A stretch of 64,000 nt of DNA from Metallyticus violacea (Eukaryota > Arthropoda > Insecta > Mantodea > Metallyticidae): the NCBI GenBank assembly GCA_030762175.1, contig CM060840.1:39996501-40060500 (forward strand), written 5' to 3'. Under the pieces are notes generated by a model. It was not told the DNA's origin. It saw only the letters and a list, made by a program, of their open reading frames with translations, and ran no database searches. This document shows positions 24,381 through 37,212 of the stretch, piece by piece (position 1 is the first letter of the stretch; every line of letters starts with the position of its first letter). The translations under genes and the position numbers were made by a program.

Positions 24381-26087
24381 TCGACTAAATAATAACATGT
24401 TATGCCTGGCCAAACCTAGGGTTGTTTTCCAAAGATTTTCGGTCAAACAGAATCTTTTACTTTTGATTCACTCGAACTGCTCTACATGGCACGTATTCGA
24501 CAGTGAATTTCAGTTGCAGAATGCTCTTCTGCCGTCTCTGGCTGCACCCGGAAATTAAATGGATGTGATAAAAACAACCAAACACTCAATTTGCATGTTA
24601 CAGACTATGTATTATATAAAATATCATTATAGGTTGGTAAGGTACGGACTTAACGGAGACCTTAACATTGTCTCGCCGCAGCAGTAACCTTTCCTGCTGA
24701 CCTCGAATGCCAAGCAATCTCTCTTTGAATTCGATTCATATTTTCTTGAGCCTGCTCATGATGATTTAGGAATTTTCTTCACCTCATCTTTTCCTTTTGG
24801 AAGTATGTTCACTGCCTTTGAATGAGGATAAGTGCAGAAATATATGTACTTCTCCGTCCCTAATAATGCAATCCTAACTGCAACTCACTTTATATCGTTA
24901 ACAGTGGCAAATCAAATAAAGTATATTTGTAATTTTTTGCTTTCATTGACATAATATTTAATTTCTAACTTCTAGGATTGCAATTTTTTTTTACTTGCTG
25001 GAACGCGCTTAGTTACTTGGGCTATATATACAGATGTGGAGAATAATATATTGTTGAAAGGTTTAAGAGAATAGTTTATGGAAAAGTAGATAAACAATTT
25101 TTATAAAAATACTTAAACTTTCTCTTACACATGTGGCTCAGAACTGTATATGTTAATAAAAGTATACACAAAAAGGACAAGTGACTAAGATTGCATTTTT
25201 AAGAATAGAAGCTGAAACTTCGTTAAGAGATCATTAACAAATTGCCATTCGTGTGCAATTGGAGGAGAAATTGAGGACGGAACTGCATAGCCTATTTCTT
25301 AAACATTTAAACTTTAGATGCGAAGAAAGGAAAAGAGTAGAACAACTAAAATGATGCAAAAAGAACAATTTCTTAAAACTGTAAACTTTATTGGATACAA
25401 CCTTTATCTTTATTTTCATTTTAATTTATATTTCTTTCTTGTTTATGTTTACTTTTTCCTTTGAACAAATAAGAGGACCGCCCTGTTTTGTCACCTAGTT
25501 CTGGTTAACCCAGTTACCTTGAAACCTTGTTACGACTGAAATATAGAGAAATAAAAGCGAAGTCGGAAGGAGGGACCACATATCAATTTTATGCGGGGAG
25601 GCTAATTAATAGGAGACCCATGTTGTGCGTTCTCACTTTGTAATTTTGCCCTTTCCGCGTTTCTCCATTAAATTTAGTACATGATATAGACCTGACACAC
25701 GGCACCTGCCATATGCTGCCGCCTCCAGGGTGGCAAACAACCACTTTCAGGTAAGAAGAATTTCCAGGATTTCCCCTCAGGGGTAGCCAACGAGCTCGAA
25801 ACAGATGTGAAATGATAATGAATGTTAGTCACGCAGCAACAGAACAACAGCTGAGAACATCTTCCATGCACACTGAGAAATGCAAAAAGGCAGTTGGCAA
25901 GGGTGATGTTAATTTTATTCTTTTTAAATGTTTACTTTCTTTCCCTCTTTTCAGTGTTTTTTGTTTAGCTGGTTTCAATGTAGATATTTTGTTATTAATA
26001 ACTGGTACATATTGATAATTTTCTGCTCTCTAAAGTGTAAGATGTTTTCAAGCGTTTAATGTCATATGCCGATTGCTCGAGGTTTTC
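24381..26087. other. Unassigned DNA with an 18S-like 17-mer
   Basis: No gene. At 25521-25537 the word GAAACCTTGTTACGACT equals the reverse complement of the universally conserved 3-prime end of small-subunit rRNA. The match does not extend clearly on either side. The remainder holds nothing I recognise. Confidence 0.4.
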
Positions 26088-26100
26088 AAGATTATGGATG

Positions 26101-26394
26101 ATGTTCATTTGCTTTATTTACGGACGCTCTTTAACATCTGAGGTCATTAGCGTCCCATTTTATTCAGGTGTGAGACGGCCGACAAATTTTGCTCAGAGGC
26201 CTTTTCATTCAGGTTTGAGGTTCTTTTTCGTGCCGTAAATGTACGACACAAGGCCCATGGCTTTACTTCCCTTCCCAAGGAAGCCATACGTAAGATTTTG
26301 ACGCCCTAAAAATACATCAATATTGGGCGGGTTTGAACCCGCGATCTTGGGTTTAGAATGCAAGTATGGTTACCACTACACCACCAGGGCCGAC
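26101..26394 (-). mobile_element. SINE-2 reference copy with perfect 13-bp target duplication
   Basis: Complete SINE-2 on the minus strand. The head is GTCGGCCCTGGTGGTGTAGTGG (A box TGGTGTAGTGG), and the B box is GGGTTTGAACCCG. The body includes AAGTATGGCTTCCTTGGG, GTAAAGCCATGGGCC, GTCGTACATTTACGGCACG and GGCCGTCTCACACC. The 3-prime end reads AAAGAGCGTCCGTAAATAAA. AAGATTATGGATG occurs at 26088-26100 and 26395-26407, a perfect 13-bp duplication that defines the element. Confidence 0.96.
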
Positions 26395-26407
26395 AAGATT
26401 ATGGATG

Positions 26408-27504
26408 CTATGGATTACTGAATAATAGTTGGAAATGATATGAACAGAAATTAACATAATATTAATATTTGCATTTCAAGGACGAGATGAAGTGCAATTA
26501 GTTCTTGCAGAAAAACGAACTTGGGCCAGCCAGTTAAAAAATGGCTATAAATATTTTAACCAAACAATGGTCTGTGTGGGTACATTTGAGGAATTCTGAG
26601 GCAGAAATCAATAAGACATTTTGAAGTGCACTCACAGCAAAATCGTTTGATGTTTGAGGCAACTCCTCCAATAATGTTATTGAGATAAATAACGTCGTAC
26701 TGCATATTTATATATGTAACACTAAATGTGCCTCAAACCACTTTTACATTATGTATGTTTAAAAGAATTTGGAAAAGGTTAAGGGTCAGGCAGCTGTATA
26801 TAACTTTTTTGATATTGAACATAAATATGAAATTTATTTCAAGAACTTTTTTACAAGTATCTTCATAAAACACAATACTTTTGTCATTCAGTCACACTTA
26901 GTAGTATATTCACATGGCATTTCCTTGAAAATGAACTTGTTCGTAATTAATATGAAAATCCGTTATCATTAATCTAAATGGGTTTGTTTTTATATTATTA
27001 TAGAATGCATGCACGGTAGCAAAGAGATAAACTCTTCAATTTTAGCACCATTAATAGGTTTTGTAATTGAGAAACTATTGAGACATTCTGGTTCAGTCTT
27101 TTATAAGCCGACACTATCATATTCAACTATTTAATTTTAATGCAAAACTCATATATCTGAGAAGTGAGAATGCCGCTTTATTTTGTAAGTTGGGCTATTA
27201 TTACGCCGAGTGCTTCATTTAACACTACCAAATAACTTTTGAAAGTTACTGAAACAACGCCATGAGTTCGAATTCCATTGAGATGAAATTACCAGCAGAT
27301 CATCTTCTACAGAAAGGAAAACATTACAAGCAGCTTAATCATGCAATTAATCTTAATTTAAATTTGAAATTTGACAAGTTTTGTGAGGAAAGAGACAACC
27401 ATACACAATTTTTCGGGTCGTAAAAGTCAATTTAAAATTGTATAACTCTAAATATATTAACGTTATAAACTTTATTCTTTCCTACAAATATAAACTTCTT
27501 CTCA
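26408..27504. other. Unassigned AT-rich DNA
   Basis: Nothing recognisable. Confidence 0.5.
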
Positions 27505-27760
27505 TTTGGCACTACAGCCCGGGTGAGCCTTGGCCTGTTGCGGCGACCTCTGCTTCCTCTACCTCTGTCTTACGACTTCATTGATAGAGGGCAGTATTGC
27601 AGGGGGCATGTGACCAGCATGCTGGCACTCCGCTTGTCGCCAATCACGCAGCTTTCGAGATCGAAGAACGCTACCTCTCTATCAGGCAGCTTCCCAATTG
27701 TTATACTCACGAGAGTGGGTGGACCACGTTCCAGACCTGATATATTTGAAAGGTAATAAC
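27505..27760 (-). repeat. Possible dispersed repeat, GC-rich
   Basis: A sharply bounded GC-rich block containing GGCACTACAGCCCGGGTGAG followed by CCTTGGCCTG. I recall this phrase as a recurrent piece of dispersed arthropod repeats, probably LINE untranslated sequence, but there is no second copy in the window. The plus-strand frame 27523-27756 runs through it without recognisable protein content. Strand is a guess. Confidence 0.3.
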
Positions 27761-28489
27761 AAGCGGAATGAGAGATACTGCAATATGACGGGTGTATTTC
27801 AGGATCCTTTAATTGAATTCTCTTTTAGAAAGTGGACAATGTTTTACAGTAAGTGTAAACCTTTGCTTGAATCAATTATTTTTTTATTTTCTAATACTGT
27901 TTTATTTATTGCCACTGTAACTACTTTGTTCTTATCGCGACATTTATAGATTGCAAACATGAATACTATAGATGTAGGCTTAGGTCTGTAGTGTATAGGG
28001 TCGAATGAAATGAATTAATAATAGCGCAAATGAATTCAGTCCTTGGTCCTTAAAGCTGTCTGGCTTTAACTTTCTCAGCGTAAGAAAGAACTCGGGGAAA
28101 AAAATAAATAAAAACAGGTAGCTTGGCTTGATAAAAACGAGCCCAGGGCCTCAGTATGCTTCTAACGTCTAATGGTTGCACAGTAACATACCCAAAACTC
28201 TGGCGTTTGTCTTTGACCAAGCGATATACCATTATACAAAGCAGGAATATTTCGGTTAGCTTAGTTCTCTTCTATGCACTTATTAGAGTAGATAATAGGA
28301 TATATAATTATTTGAAGTTTTGCGTCTTTTTTGTAACAGTTGCAACGTTGCTGTTATATCTTATACTTATTTATTTTATAGTTCAATATATAAGAGCTAA
28401 TAAATATTTACGCACCATTACTATGTAGCGGTTACCTACCGAACTGTTCATTCACTTTTCTTAAGTCAGCACAGTTGATCTGAGATATC
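27761..28489. other. Unassigned DNA
   Basis: No gene or known repeat seen. Confidence 0.45.
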
Positions 28490-28544
28490 TAAAAAATAAA
28501 ATAAAATAAAATATAGTAAAATAAAATAAAAATAAATAAAAAAA
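28490..28544 (+). repeat. (AAAAT)n A-rich tract
   Basis: Imperfect AAAAT/AAAT repeats over about 55 bp. Confidence 0.9.
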
Positions 28545-30179
28545 TTGTTGGGGTCCGGTAGTTATAATGAGTTATCAATAGCATTACCACAATAATACAA
28601 CCGCATTTTCTCTATAAAGACCTGATTAAATATTAAATGTACTAAAATATTTTTCTGATAATGATATTTGAAGCTATAGCTATTATACTATTTCTGTTGT
28701 AGTCTGTATTACTGTATCTAGCACCATTTTTGAACCTCTTAGGCGATTCTATATAGCCTCATATTTGCAAATAAATTTCAAACTAATAATTAACCTTTAA
28801 AAAATCATGTCAGCAATATTTATAACTTTCTGCACATTCATTGTAAAACCACTAGTGTTCATTGTAAATGTGGATGTTAAACCAGTGAGTATTTTATACA
28901 GAAATACGTGCGATTATTATTCCAGTTTCTGTATTTTTTCCCTATGTTCACGTCTTGGGTAGTTGAAATTATGGAATACAATAGTAATTCATAAATGATC
29001 ATATATTTTCTTTGTCAAGCTAATAGCACAAGCCACATCGTGTATTTGCAACATGTTATAGCAACAGCATTTGTAGTTTTCTCGTGATATTAAAGCACAG
29101 GACAAATTACCTCCGAGCATAGCTGTTCATTTCTACAACTAATGATTGATTTTTAAATAAACAAAGAATTTATTATATATATATCTGCACATGTTTTCCC
29201 CCAATTTATTATTTATATTTATATTTAATAATGTTTATACTTCCACGTCAAAGGTCATACATATGTTTACATGTTTACATATGTTTACGTATTCTTTCAT
29301 AGATAGAAGATTTTATAGTCATAATGTTGTGTTTATTTGTTAATTTGCCATTCTAGCACCCCTTAAACTAATTAAAAAAAAATCAACTGCAATACTGCTG
29401 CGTCAAATCAACGAGACTGTAATAATATTTTATATTTTCATTGAATTTTATTTTATAAACAATTAAAATCTCTTGTAGCTGAAAGCTTCGCTTACAATCT
29501 CTGCAGGTTCTTCGGCTATAGTGTAGCGACACATATTTACATTAAGTAATGTGGTATTAAGGCTAAAGAAGCAAAGCTAAATCATTCGTATGATGCTCAC
29601 TTAAACGCCAAAGAGCTCCTAAAAACTTTATTATCTCACTTCCTTGGGGCTCGCTTAATGTCTAACGGAATGGAGGACATTCTTATCCTCTCATCAAGGC
29701 CAAAAATGAACGAAGATGCAAGCGTTATCTTTGGCAGACTCATATAATGTTACGGTACTCCTGAGAGGCGACATTTCAGATGCGCTGGAGGGTATTAAAG
29801 CGCCAGTATTGACAATCATAAACTAAAACGCTCTCCTAGGTCTAGCTACCGAAAAAAAAAAAAGAGTCAAAAACTTCAGCAGTGAGATCATCCTTTTTGT
29901 TGGCTTAAAGCAGCGATTAAAAATAGTTAAAATTGTAAATTAAAGAAAAACAACATATTATTCATTACTTTGGTAGTCTTCTTCTTGTGTTTAACTTTTT
30001 AGCAGGAAACATGTTTGTTGTTTAATAATTGCTATACCTTCCTGGAAGTACAAGAACTTTCGCAATGTTTCGATATGAATTTTTTATTTGTTTACCACGA
30101 ATTTTTCCATTATTATTTGTTTTCCTATTTTTAGCGAATTTCGAAGGAATGTAGTAGCCTTTGTGGTTGTAAACATGAA
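28545..30179. other. Unassigned AT-rich DNA
   Basis: Nothing recognisable. 29,560-29,860 is modestly GC-richer but has no motif I can name. Confidence 0.45.
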
Positions 30180-31210
30180 AAGTTGTTTTTTCTCAAAGAC
30201 ACTCGGCATATAACCATCATCAATTAGCAAACGATTTGTCGAGTTCGTTAACCAGCGAAATTGGACTATTGGGGGTGGGAGATTTGACTATGGTTTATTT
30301 ACGGACGCTCTTTAACACCTAGGTCAACAGCGTCCCATTCATTCCGGGCGTGAAACGGCCGACAAATTTTGCTCAGAGGCCTCTTCTTTCAGGGCTTGAG
30401 GTTCTTTTTCGTACGACACGCGACCCACGGCTTTACTTCCCTTCCGAAGGAAGTCATACTTAGGCATTTTTACGCCCGAAAAAATTCATCGATCCTGGCC
30501 GGGTTTGAACCCGCGATCTTGGGTTTAGAAGGTAAGTATGGTTACCACTACACCACCAGGACCGACTTGGAGGTGGGAGTTAACTTAAAGCAAATATTTA
30601 AAAGAAAATTAAAAAAAAAAAACTCCAACGGCCGCAATTTTTGCTTTTTATTCAATGTTTATGACATTAAATAAATTAGTAAAAACATTTTCTGAAAATC
30701 AGAGAAATCGGACTATTGGGAGTGAAAATCTGAAAAACAAAATTTAAAGAGTAGAGGTTGAAGCAAAATTTAAAAATTGTTATAGCGGCAGCAATTAATT
30801 CGGTATGTGCAATTGAAGTAAAACGAAAAAAAAAAAAATAGTTTTTGAAATCAGTGAAATCAGATTATTAGATGGGGAGTTATGTATAATTTAAAAAATC
30901 TCCAGGGGTATTAATATTTGTTTTTTCGCATCGAAACTCCACATATACAATTTAAATAAAACCAGAATAACATTTTCTGAAAATCAGGGAAATTGGACCA
31001 TTAGAAGTAGGGTTTTACCTGAAACCCAAACTTTAAAAACCAGTCTACGGGCAGTAATATTCGTTTTTTCACAACATAATTCGGCATTTGCAACATAATT
31101 AAATAAAATAAGAAAAGTAGTTTCTGAAAATTAGGGAAATCGGACCATTAGGAGCAGGGGTATATTCTAAAACCGAAATTTAAAAATTGTTGTAGCGTTT
31201 AATTTGCTCT
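30180..31210 (+). repeat. Diverged tandem repeat, five units of about 150 bp
   Basis: A conserved phrase of the form TTTCTGAAAATCAGGGAAAT then CGGACCATTAGGAG recurs. The GAAAT anchor is at about 30257, 30704, 30856, 30989 and 31136. Spacings are 152, 133 and 147 bp. The first is 447 bp, which drops to about 149 when the inserted SINE-2 and its duplication (298 bp) are removed. Each unit also carries a CCGAAATTTAAAAA-type phrase, a GCAGTAATATTCG-type phrase and GTTTTTTC..AA..TTCGGCATTTGC. Unit-to-unit divergence is substantial, so the array is old. No coding potential seen. Confidence 0.85.
30282..30566 (-). mobile_element. SINE-2 copy inserted in the tandem repeat
   Basis: Minus-strand SINE-2 with GTCGGTCCTGGTGGTGTAGTGG head and GGGTTTGAACCCG B box. 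TTGGGGGTGGGAG (30269-30281) and TTGGAGGTGGGAG (30567-30579) form a 12-of-13 target duplication. The duplicated word belongs to the tandem-repeat unit, so the SINE is younger than the array. The 101-residue frame running through it is not a gene. Confidence 0.94.
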
Positions 31211-33039
31211 GTATTGTTTCAAAATAATAGGGGAAATTAACGCAGAATATAAACTGTATTTATAATGATATGTTTTATATTTACCAAGAGCATTGTCTTG
31301 AATTATCAAATATGAAATATTAATCTAATATGTAATTGAGAATTATATTTGTATATAAGAGTGCTCTGTAATGACCTTCAGAAAATTTGCATTACACCCT
31401 TTTACTACAATGCAATTTAAATTAAATTTCATAGTCACAGAAAATCGACGAAACTTTCGATTACTTATTGTTGATTGTGTATATTTGCTTAGTACATTGT
31501 AATTTTTTTAAATAGTGACATGTTCTGTTTTATTGAAACATAAGAACATCTTAAATACACATTGTAACTCGAAGCTTTCTGCTATTTCCATATTTTAGGG
31601 AATGTAAAGACGATATCAAGGGCCCAGTTTATAAACATGGTTACATTTTAAAATATTTAAAAACACCCTTTACATAACTTTGTCAATTAGTGGTGATAAA
31701 TTTCATTTAATTAATAGTATACCATTAATTTTTGTGTTTTAATCTCAATAATAATAATTCTAAAAATGTAGGTTTTCTTTTGTTTACTTATAGGTTGCAA
31801 AAAATTTAATTTTGTTCTCTTAATACCACACAATAATGTCATAACTTATTTCCTTTCATTAATTAATAAGGCCATAATTTGGTTTTTATATTCTTACTTT
31901 AAAGTTACTCTCCTAGATGAGTATTTCGCTTAGTTTCCGCAGCTTCCGCTTGAAGAGATTTTTTTAAAATTAGTTGTGCTATTACTATCAATCAGAAATA
32001 TATAAACCCCTACAAAGCCAGTCCTTTAATGTTAGGTAATAATCTATGACCCTAGTAATATCCTTAATTTATTTATCGCTGTTTAGAACAATAATACGTG
32101 TTCTTCGCTATTAGGTGGTTAACACACGATATTAAACGTTAAAGTTGTTGTAAGATAAATTAACTAAATGAATAAACAAATAAGAAATTAGCTCTTAAGT
32201 ATTCCGTTTTCATATAAACTTTTGGTTATATTATAGGGGTTATAAATATAAGTGTATATCTTAATAAATATATAATTTTGTAAATATTTTGTGCTCATCT
32301 TGTGAAAAGAATGATTGATAGATATTTACCAAGTATAATTGGTGACTTCGTAGATCGTTTTTGTCAGAATTTAAGAAATGTTAGTTCTAATACTAGTGAA
32401 GTAAATACGAGATTTCACAATCACTAGTGATTGGTGCATAGAAGGAGAATGTAACAACTAGAGCTTGTCAAGAACTTTCATTAAAGATGTGACGAGAATA
32501 GGCAATGTTTGAACGTTAAGGCATTGATGCAGCTTGGGTAAGCAAGCCAGTGGTGCTCATTCCAAATCTGTAAATTGAAAACGGGCTGAAACAATTTACT
32601 GTTGAGAGTTGCTTATTTACTTTGTGAAGTACAGAGTGCGTGCGCGTCTCTTAAATGTACCCACCACTTGTCTTCTCGAGTGAATTTCGGTCGACATTTC
32701 AAACGGATGCTTCTACACCTAAGTTAGCTAAGGTATCGGTACAATATCACGGAGCCTGAAGCTTTGACTTTGTAAAATAAAAACTAAACCATTTATTTTA
32801 GGGAATGTTAGATACTTTTATGGTTTTATTCTTATAATCATTAATTGAGTGTGCTTTTTAAATTGAATATAAATACATAAATATGGAAACTAAATATTTA
32901 TAGATAGGAGATGAAATAGAAAAATGAAACCTGGAAAATGGAAAATGGAAAATGGAGATAAATTAAAACCTAGTATTGAATGCAATTATTAAAGTACAAA
33001 AATAGACCATTAAGAGATAATGCACGGGATTTAAAGTAA
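31211..33039. other. Unassigned AT-rich DNA
   Basis: No gene seen. A short triple GAAAATG repeat lies at 32932-32956. Confidence 0.45.
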
Positions 33040-33590
33040 AATTACAAATATAAAAAGAGCAATAAGAACCCTATATTCAATTTTGTGGAGGAGAAATATT
33101 ACAAAATATAGAATATTATAAATATAACAAATTATATTTCAGAGTACTTGAACATAATGGTACTGAAGTTTGGTCAATTCATACTAGGAATAAGAAGACT
33201 TTTAAACACAAAATGGGCATTTTAAGAAAATTAACCAGATTGCTAGAAAATCTAAAATGAAAAAAAAAAAAAAAATAAGAATAAACATATAAAGGGAAAT
33301 GTGGGATCATAAGAGCAATGGATAATTTAGACATCATTTAAAGGAAAATATTACCATGGTATGGGCATATCAAAAGAATGCCAGAGCAAAGAGTGCCAAA
33401 AGTTATAATGGAATGCCTACCAGAAAAGGGGAGAAATATGGTCAACCAAAGAAGACTTGGATGGAGAATGTACAACAGGCTTGAAAGCTTAAGGGGTGAA
33501 CCCAGATCAATGGATGAACAGGAAGGAATGAAATTTGGTTTCAGGAAGTCAACGGCAGTTCTTATAACACTGGAGTTGTAGACGATGATG
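33040..33590 (+). pseudogene. Decayed LINE reverse transcriptase C-terminus (RTE-like), second copy
   Basis: Pieces in order on the plus strand: RAIRTLYSILWRRNITKYR (family: KAI..LN..LW...I.K..K..IY), then GTEVWSIHTRNKKTFKHK (GSE.W.....), then GHIKRMPEQRVPKVIMECLP with RRLGWRMYNRLESLRGEPRS (RM.E.R.PK.IMEW.P.GRRRRGRPR..W..GV). The last part is the open frame 33378-33581. This is a different LINE lineage from the copy at 16.3 kb, judged by its GHIKRMPEQR signature. At least two frameshifts and several stops. An A-rich stretch near 33260 interrupts it. The 3-prime end near 33,590 shows GATGATGATAAAG, which may be the worn tail. Confidence 0.75.
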
Positions 33591-33977
33591 ATAAAGTTGC
33601 ATTTTTATTGTTTAGAATATAAGTTTGAAAATGGAAAGCAGTGTTTGGTTTAAAAGCCAGTAGCGCGAAATATAAATTTTCTTTGCTTTGAACTTTATCG
33701 AGCTCAGAATATTAGCAGTTTATAAATATTTCTCAACGGTTTTCAATGAATTGAAAAAATGGTGAGAAAAAGTTTAATTTTCCAACAGTACATATTACAA
33801 GGATGAATTATGAACACAAATCACTAATCACAGTTCAAAATGACCGGATTTGGTCTGCACACAGCTCCTTAGTCTCTGCGAGTCATTCACCAATTACATC
33901 CCCAGATTTCTTTATTGTCTTCATAAGAGAACACTTATTACACATTACTACTACTAGTGTCTTTACTTGTATGAGGA

Positions 33978-34971
33978 ATGTTTGATAGGTAAGTTAAATA
34001 AAAATAAAACAAAATTTAATTTAGCTTAAATCAACACATTCTCAAATTAATCTTCATTCAATTCGATACACTTTTCCAACAGTATTTCAAAGTCATTATA
34101 CATTCTTTATAGAACGATTTTGTCAAGATGTGTAAAACAGTCATTGACAGAATTTATCACTTCAATAGATCCAGAAAATCTTTTTCTTTCGAGTCATTTT
34201 TTGAGATTTCAGAATAGGTAAAAGTGCAAAATGACTAAATTTGGTAATAGTTTGGATGTTTCAACCATTTGAGCCGCACTTTCTCCATTGCAACTACAGA
34301 TTTGCGTGCCAGTGCGTGAAACAGAATTTTCTTCTTGGAAAGATGTGATTTTTTTTTAACTCCAGTATTCAAATTCTTCAATTAATTAGTAGGATATTCA
34401 TCAGTGAAGATGATTCCATGTTTTTAATAATAAATCAAATAATCTCAAAACTTCGTAGACTTTGTCTGCAGATCATGATGTCTTTGCTTTCTCCCGGACT
34501 GGTGTGTCCTCTATTTCTACTGCTCCTTTGTTTCAAGAGTATATTTCTCATCAACAGTTATAAACCGCCGCAAAAAATTTCCCCTGAAATGCTCCAAATA
34601 TTCAACCAGACATCCATAAATTTCAGGTCCACTGTCAGCAACGCGAAACTCTTAAGAAATTTCCTTATAGCCCAGATATTTATGAAATGTGTGAACATGT
34701 TCAGTTAATATCCCCATCATGTTTGATATTTCCCTGATCTTTAATTTTCGGTCGTTCTAGAAGAATTTATGGAATTTTTCCAACCATTTCTTCGATTGTT
34801 ATCTTTGTTGGTCGTCCAATTCATTGTTCGTCTTTACATGTCGTTCTACCGCATTTAAAGTCAGCAACCCATGTGTGAGGCATTTAAAAAGAAGGAGAAC
34901 AGTATCTAATTTTACCTTGATCTAAATAATGTTTTTTTACTTTAAAAATCTATTTGATTTGTAAACCACTG
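33978..34971 (-). pseudogene. Mariner transposon relic, nearly full length
   Basis: Minus-strand translation follows mariner transposase from end to end. It shows WVADFKCGRTTCKDEQ (helix-turn-helix region: W...FK.GRT...D), IGRPTK, an ETKEQ fragment after the first-Asp region, SADKVYEV (family SAGKVMA), a HGIIFTDEY block (QGIIFIDY), and then KKKILFHALARKSVVAME (family KKILFHQDNAP.H.S). Last comes SFYKECIMTLKYCWKSV (SFYK.GI..L..RW.KC). Stops and frameshifts are frequent. At about 995 bp it is slightly shorter than an intact element. The outer ends have only weak TIR-like similarity, so the boundaries are approximate. The plus-strand 96-codon frame inside is a shadow. Confidence 0.75.
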
Positions 34972-37212
34972 TACATAAATTCAGCCTTTATTTTCTCACT
35001 AATATAAAATAAACATAATTTAGATTGCATATCTCTTCAAAACCTCACTTTCTAAATTCTTATCATTGGGAACCTGGTGTCCTTATCATACTGGGCCAGA
35101 AGTTTAGAAATGAGATTGCTTTTCAGGCAGAATTGAATAAATGTGTTTTATAATATCCCTGGCTTTAAGAACTTTTGTAATATGCAATAAATTATTTTTA
35201 AAACTGTCACTTTCCATTTGTTTTGTTTTCTAGCATTGGGAAGGAGTTGCTGAACTTTAGAAAAAATCGCCTAAAATCCGTAATCATGTTCCGCTTTACT
35301 TTAACTGCATAGGTGCTTTTTGAACGAGTTTTGCATTAGGTGCATTCAATCATCAGCTGGGTGTAAGATATCCTGTTTACGTTTACTCAGCTTTATGTTT
35401 CCATTACAAATGCCATTTTGTTGGGTTCACATGACGAATGTGGTCAAACCTATCATGATCAGTTAGATAACTGAAATACTTAACAATAGTGTAATTTCAT
35501 TCATGTTACCTGCCTTCCAGAACGACATAGGATCATGGACTCGTGTACTTAAGAAACTCAATATGTCAGTAGCACGTGGAACATGCTGGAAATGTGTGAT
35601 TTGACATTGCTCATTTAGAGGATCACAACGATATGCATAACTCATTGTCAAAAGTGAACTGCGTTATGAAACTCCGGCCTCAATTGTTAATCGTGAATCA
35701 AATAAATGTTTTTGCCAATGATATTGTCACACGTTAAAGCCAAGGGCACTATTAATTTTGGAGAATTAGCGAACTACTGCTTATATATGAAATATTTAAT
35801 ACCGCTTGACAGTATAAAATTATGAAAACTACACAGAAGGTTCACAAACACAGTGCCATTAGGTACATAAGGTGCAGCTCCAAGATATAGCGTTTATCCC
35901 TCGAGGACAAACCCTATCTACACAAAGAATAATCCTAAAAACCTAAATTCAGAAAGGAATATAAGTCTTAGAAATCTTGACGGTGAAAATGGAAATCTGT
36001 GAAACGATTAACTAAAATGTTTCTACTTAAATGGAGACAGCAAATATGATTCCAGTGTATGTTAAGCAGATTGTTGCATTATTCTTGTGATAGCCTGCAG
36101 AATAGGGACTTATCAGGCCAGCTGCTTGCAAGGACTTGGCCTTAGCTGATCCTGCCTAAGGTAAAGTAACTCAGGCTATGCATTTTAATGCGTACAGCTT
36201 AATTAATAAACAGTTATTACTTTATGTTGACTTTACTAAGCTTTACCATTAGCTCTTTTGAAATATTTCTCCCATTGTTCCTAGTAAGTTTACCAGGAAA
36301 TGGTAATGCAAAAATTAAATTATAGCTATATGTACGGATATTGTTCAATAAAATAAACTCAGATTTTTCAAGTTTAATACATCCACTCATCATGAAAAAG
36401 TAACACGAGTTCTCCTTGACAAGCCGCCTGGTAAAGCAGTTCCCTAGAACGATCCCATTTTGGGCATTGGCCAACTGTATTTTTGGTCTTTTCCACGAAT
36501 GCACTTCATCAACTCTCTCTACTTTCCACTTCCTTTTTACCCTCCCCCCTCAAGTTCATTTAATATCATTTTACGTTAATGGCAAATACCATGGTAAATT
36601 TTCGGGTCTGGTGCATACTCCTCATGCAACTCTAAAGAAACCCATGAGCATGTTTTTCTGATTTCTTATGGCCTTGGGAAATGGTATTGGGAGTGCTTCG
36701 ACATACAAGTTCGTACAAGAAAAAAGCCCCTGTTTCCAAAGGACTGGATTCCTACGCGAAGTGGATCTACACCGAATGATCAAATTTATTCGGACTTTAA
36801 CATGAATTATTTTAAATAAAAGAAATTAATATTGCGGAGCGAGTTTCTATCAGTGTAAAAAGTTCATCTACAGAGCCCTCGTTTGGACGCGTGGCCTGCT
36901 TAACGCGGATTTGCTTGGCAGCGGAAGCACGCGTTCACCGGTGGAGTCGGATATTCACAGACCCTTAAATTCAAGCACATATATTTCTACAGCACACCAA
37001 ACACTAATTTTCTGGTTATACAATGGCATTTCATGTACATATCGGGCTTTTCTGTACTATTGCACTATTCTGTATCTATTGTTTTGTGCCGCTACACTCC
37101 ATGTAGATAAAACAGGCTTCATTCCTTATATATATAATAAACGCAGATCAATAGAGCGAACTTTATCCAACAGCCAATTGCAGAAATTAACTCTACTCAC
37201 ATTATTGCGTGT
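34972..37212. other. Unassigned DNA
   Basis: No gene or known repeat recognised. 36,390-36,660 and 36,860-37,000 are GC-richer and carry open frames on one or both strands without recognisable motifs. Confidence 0.45.

Noticed and set aside
30369..30674. 101-codon plus-strand frame
   Set aside because: It runs through a SINE-2 copy.
34418..34708. 96-codon plus-strand frame
   Set aside because: It is the antisense shadow of the mariner relic on the minus strand.
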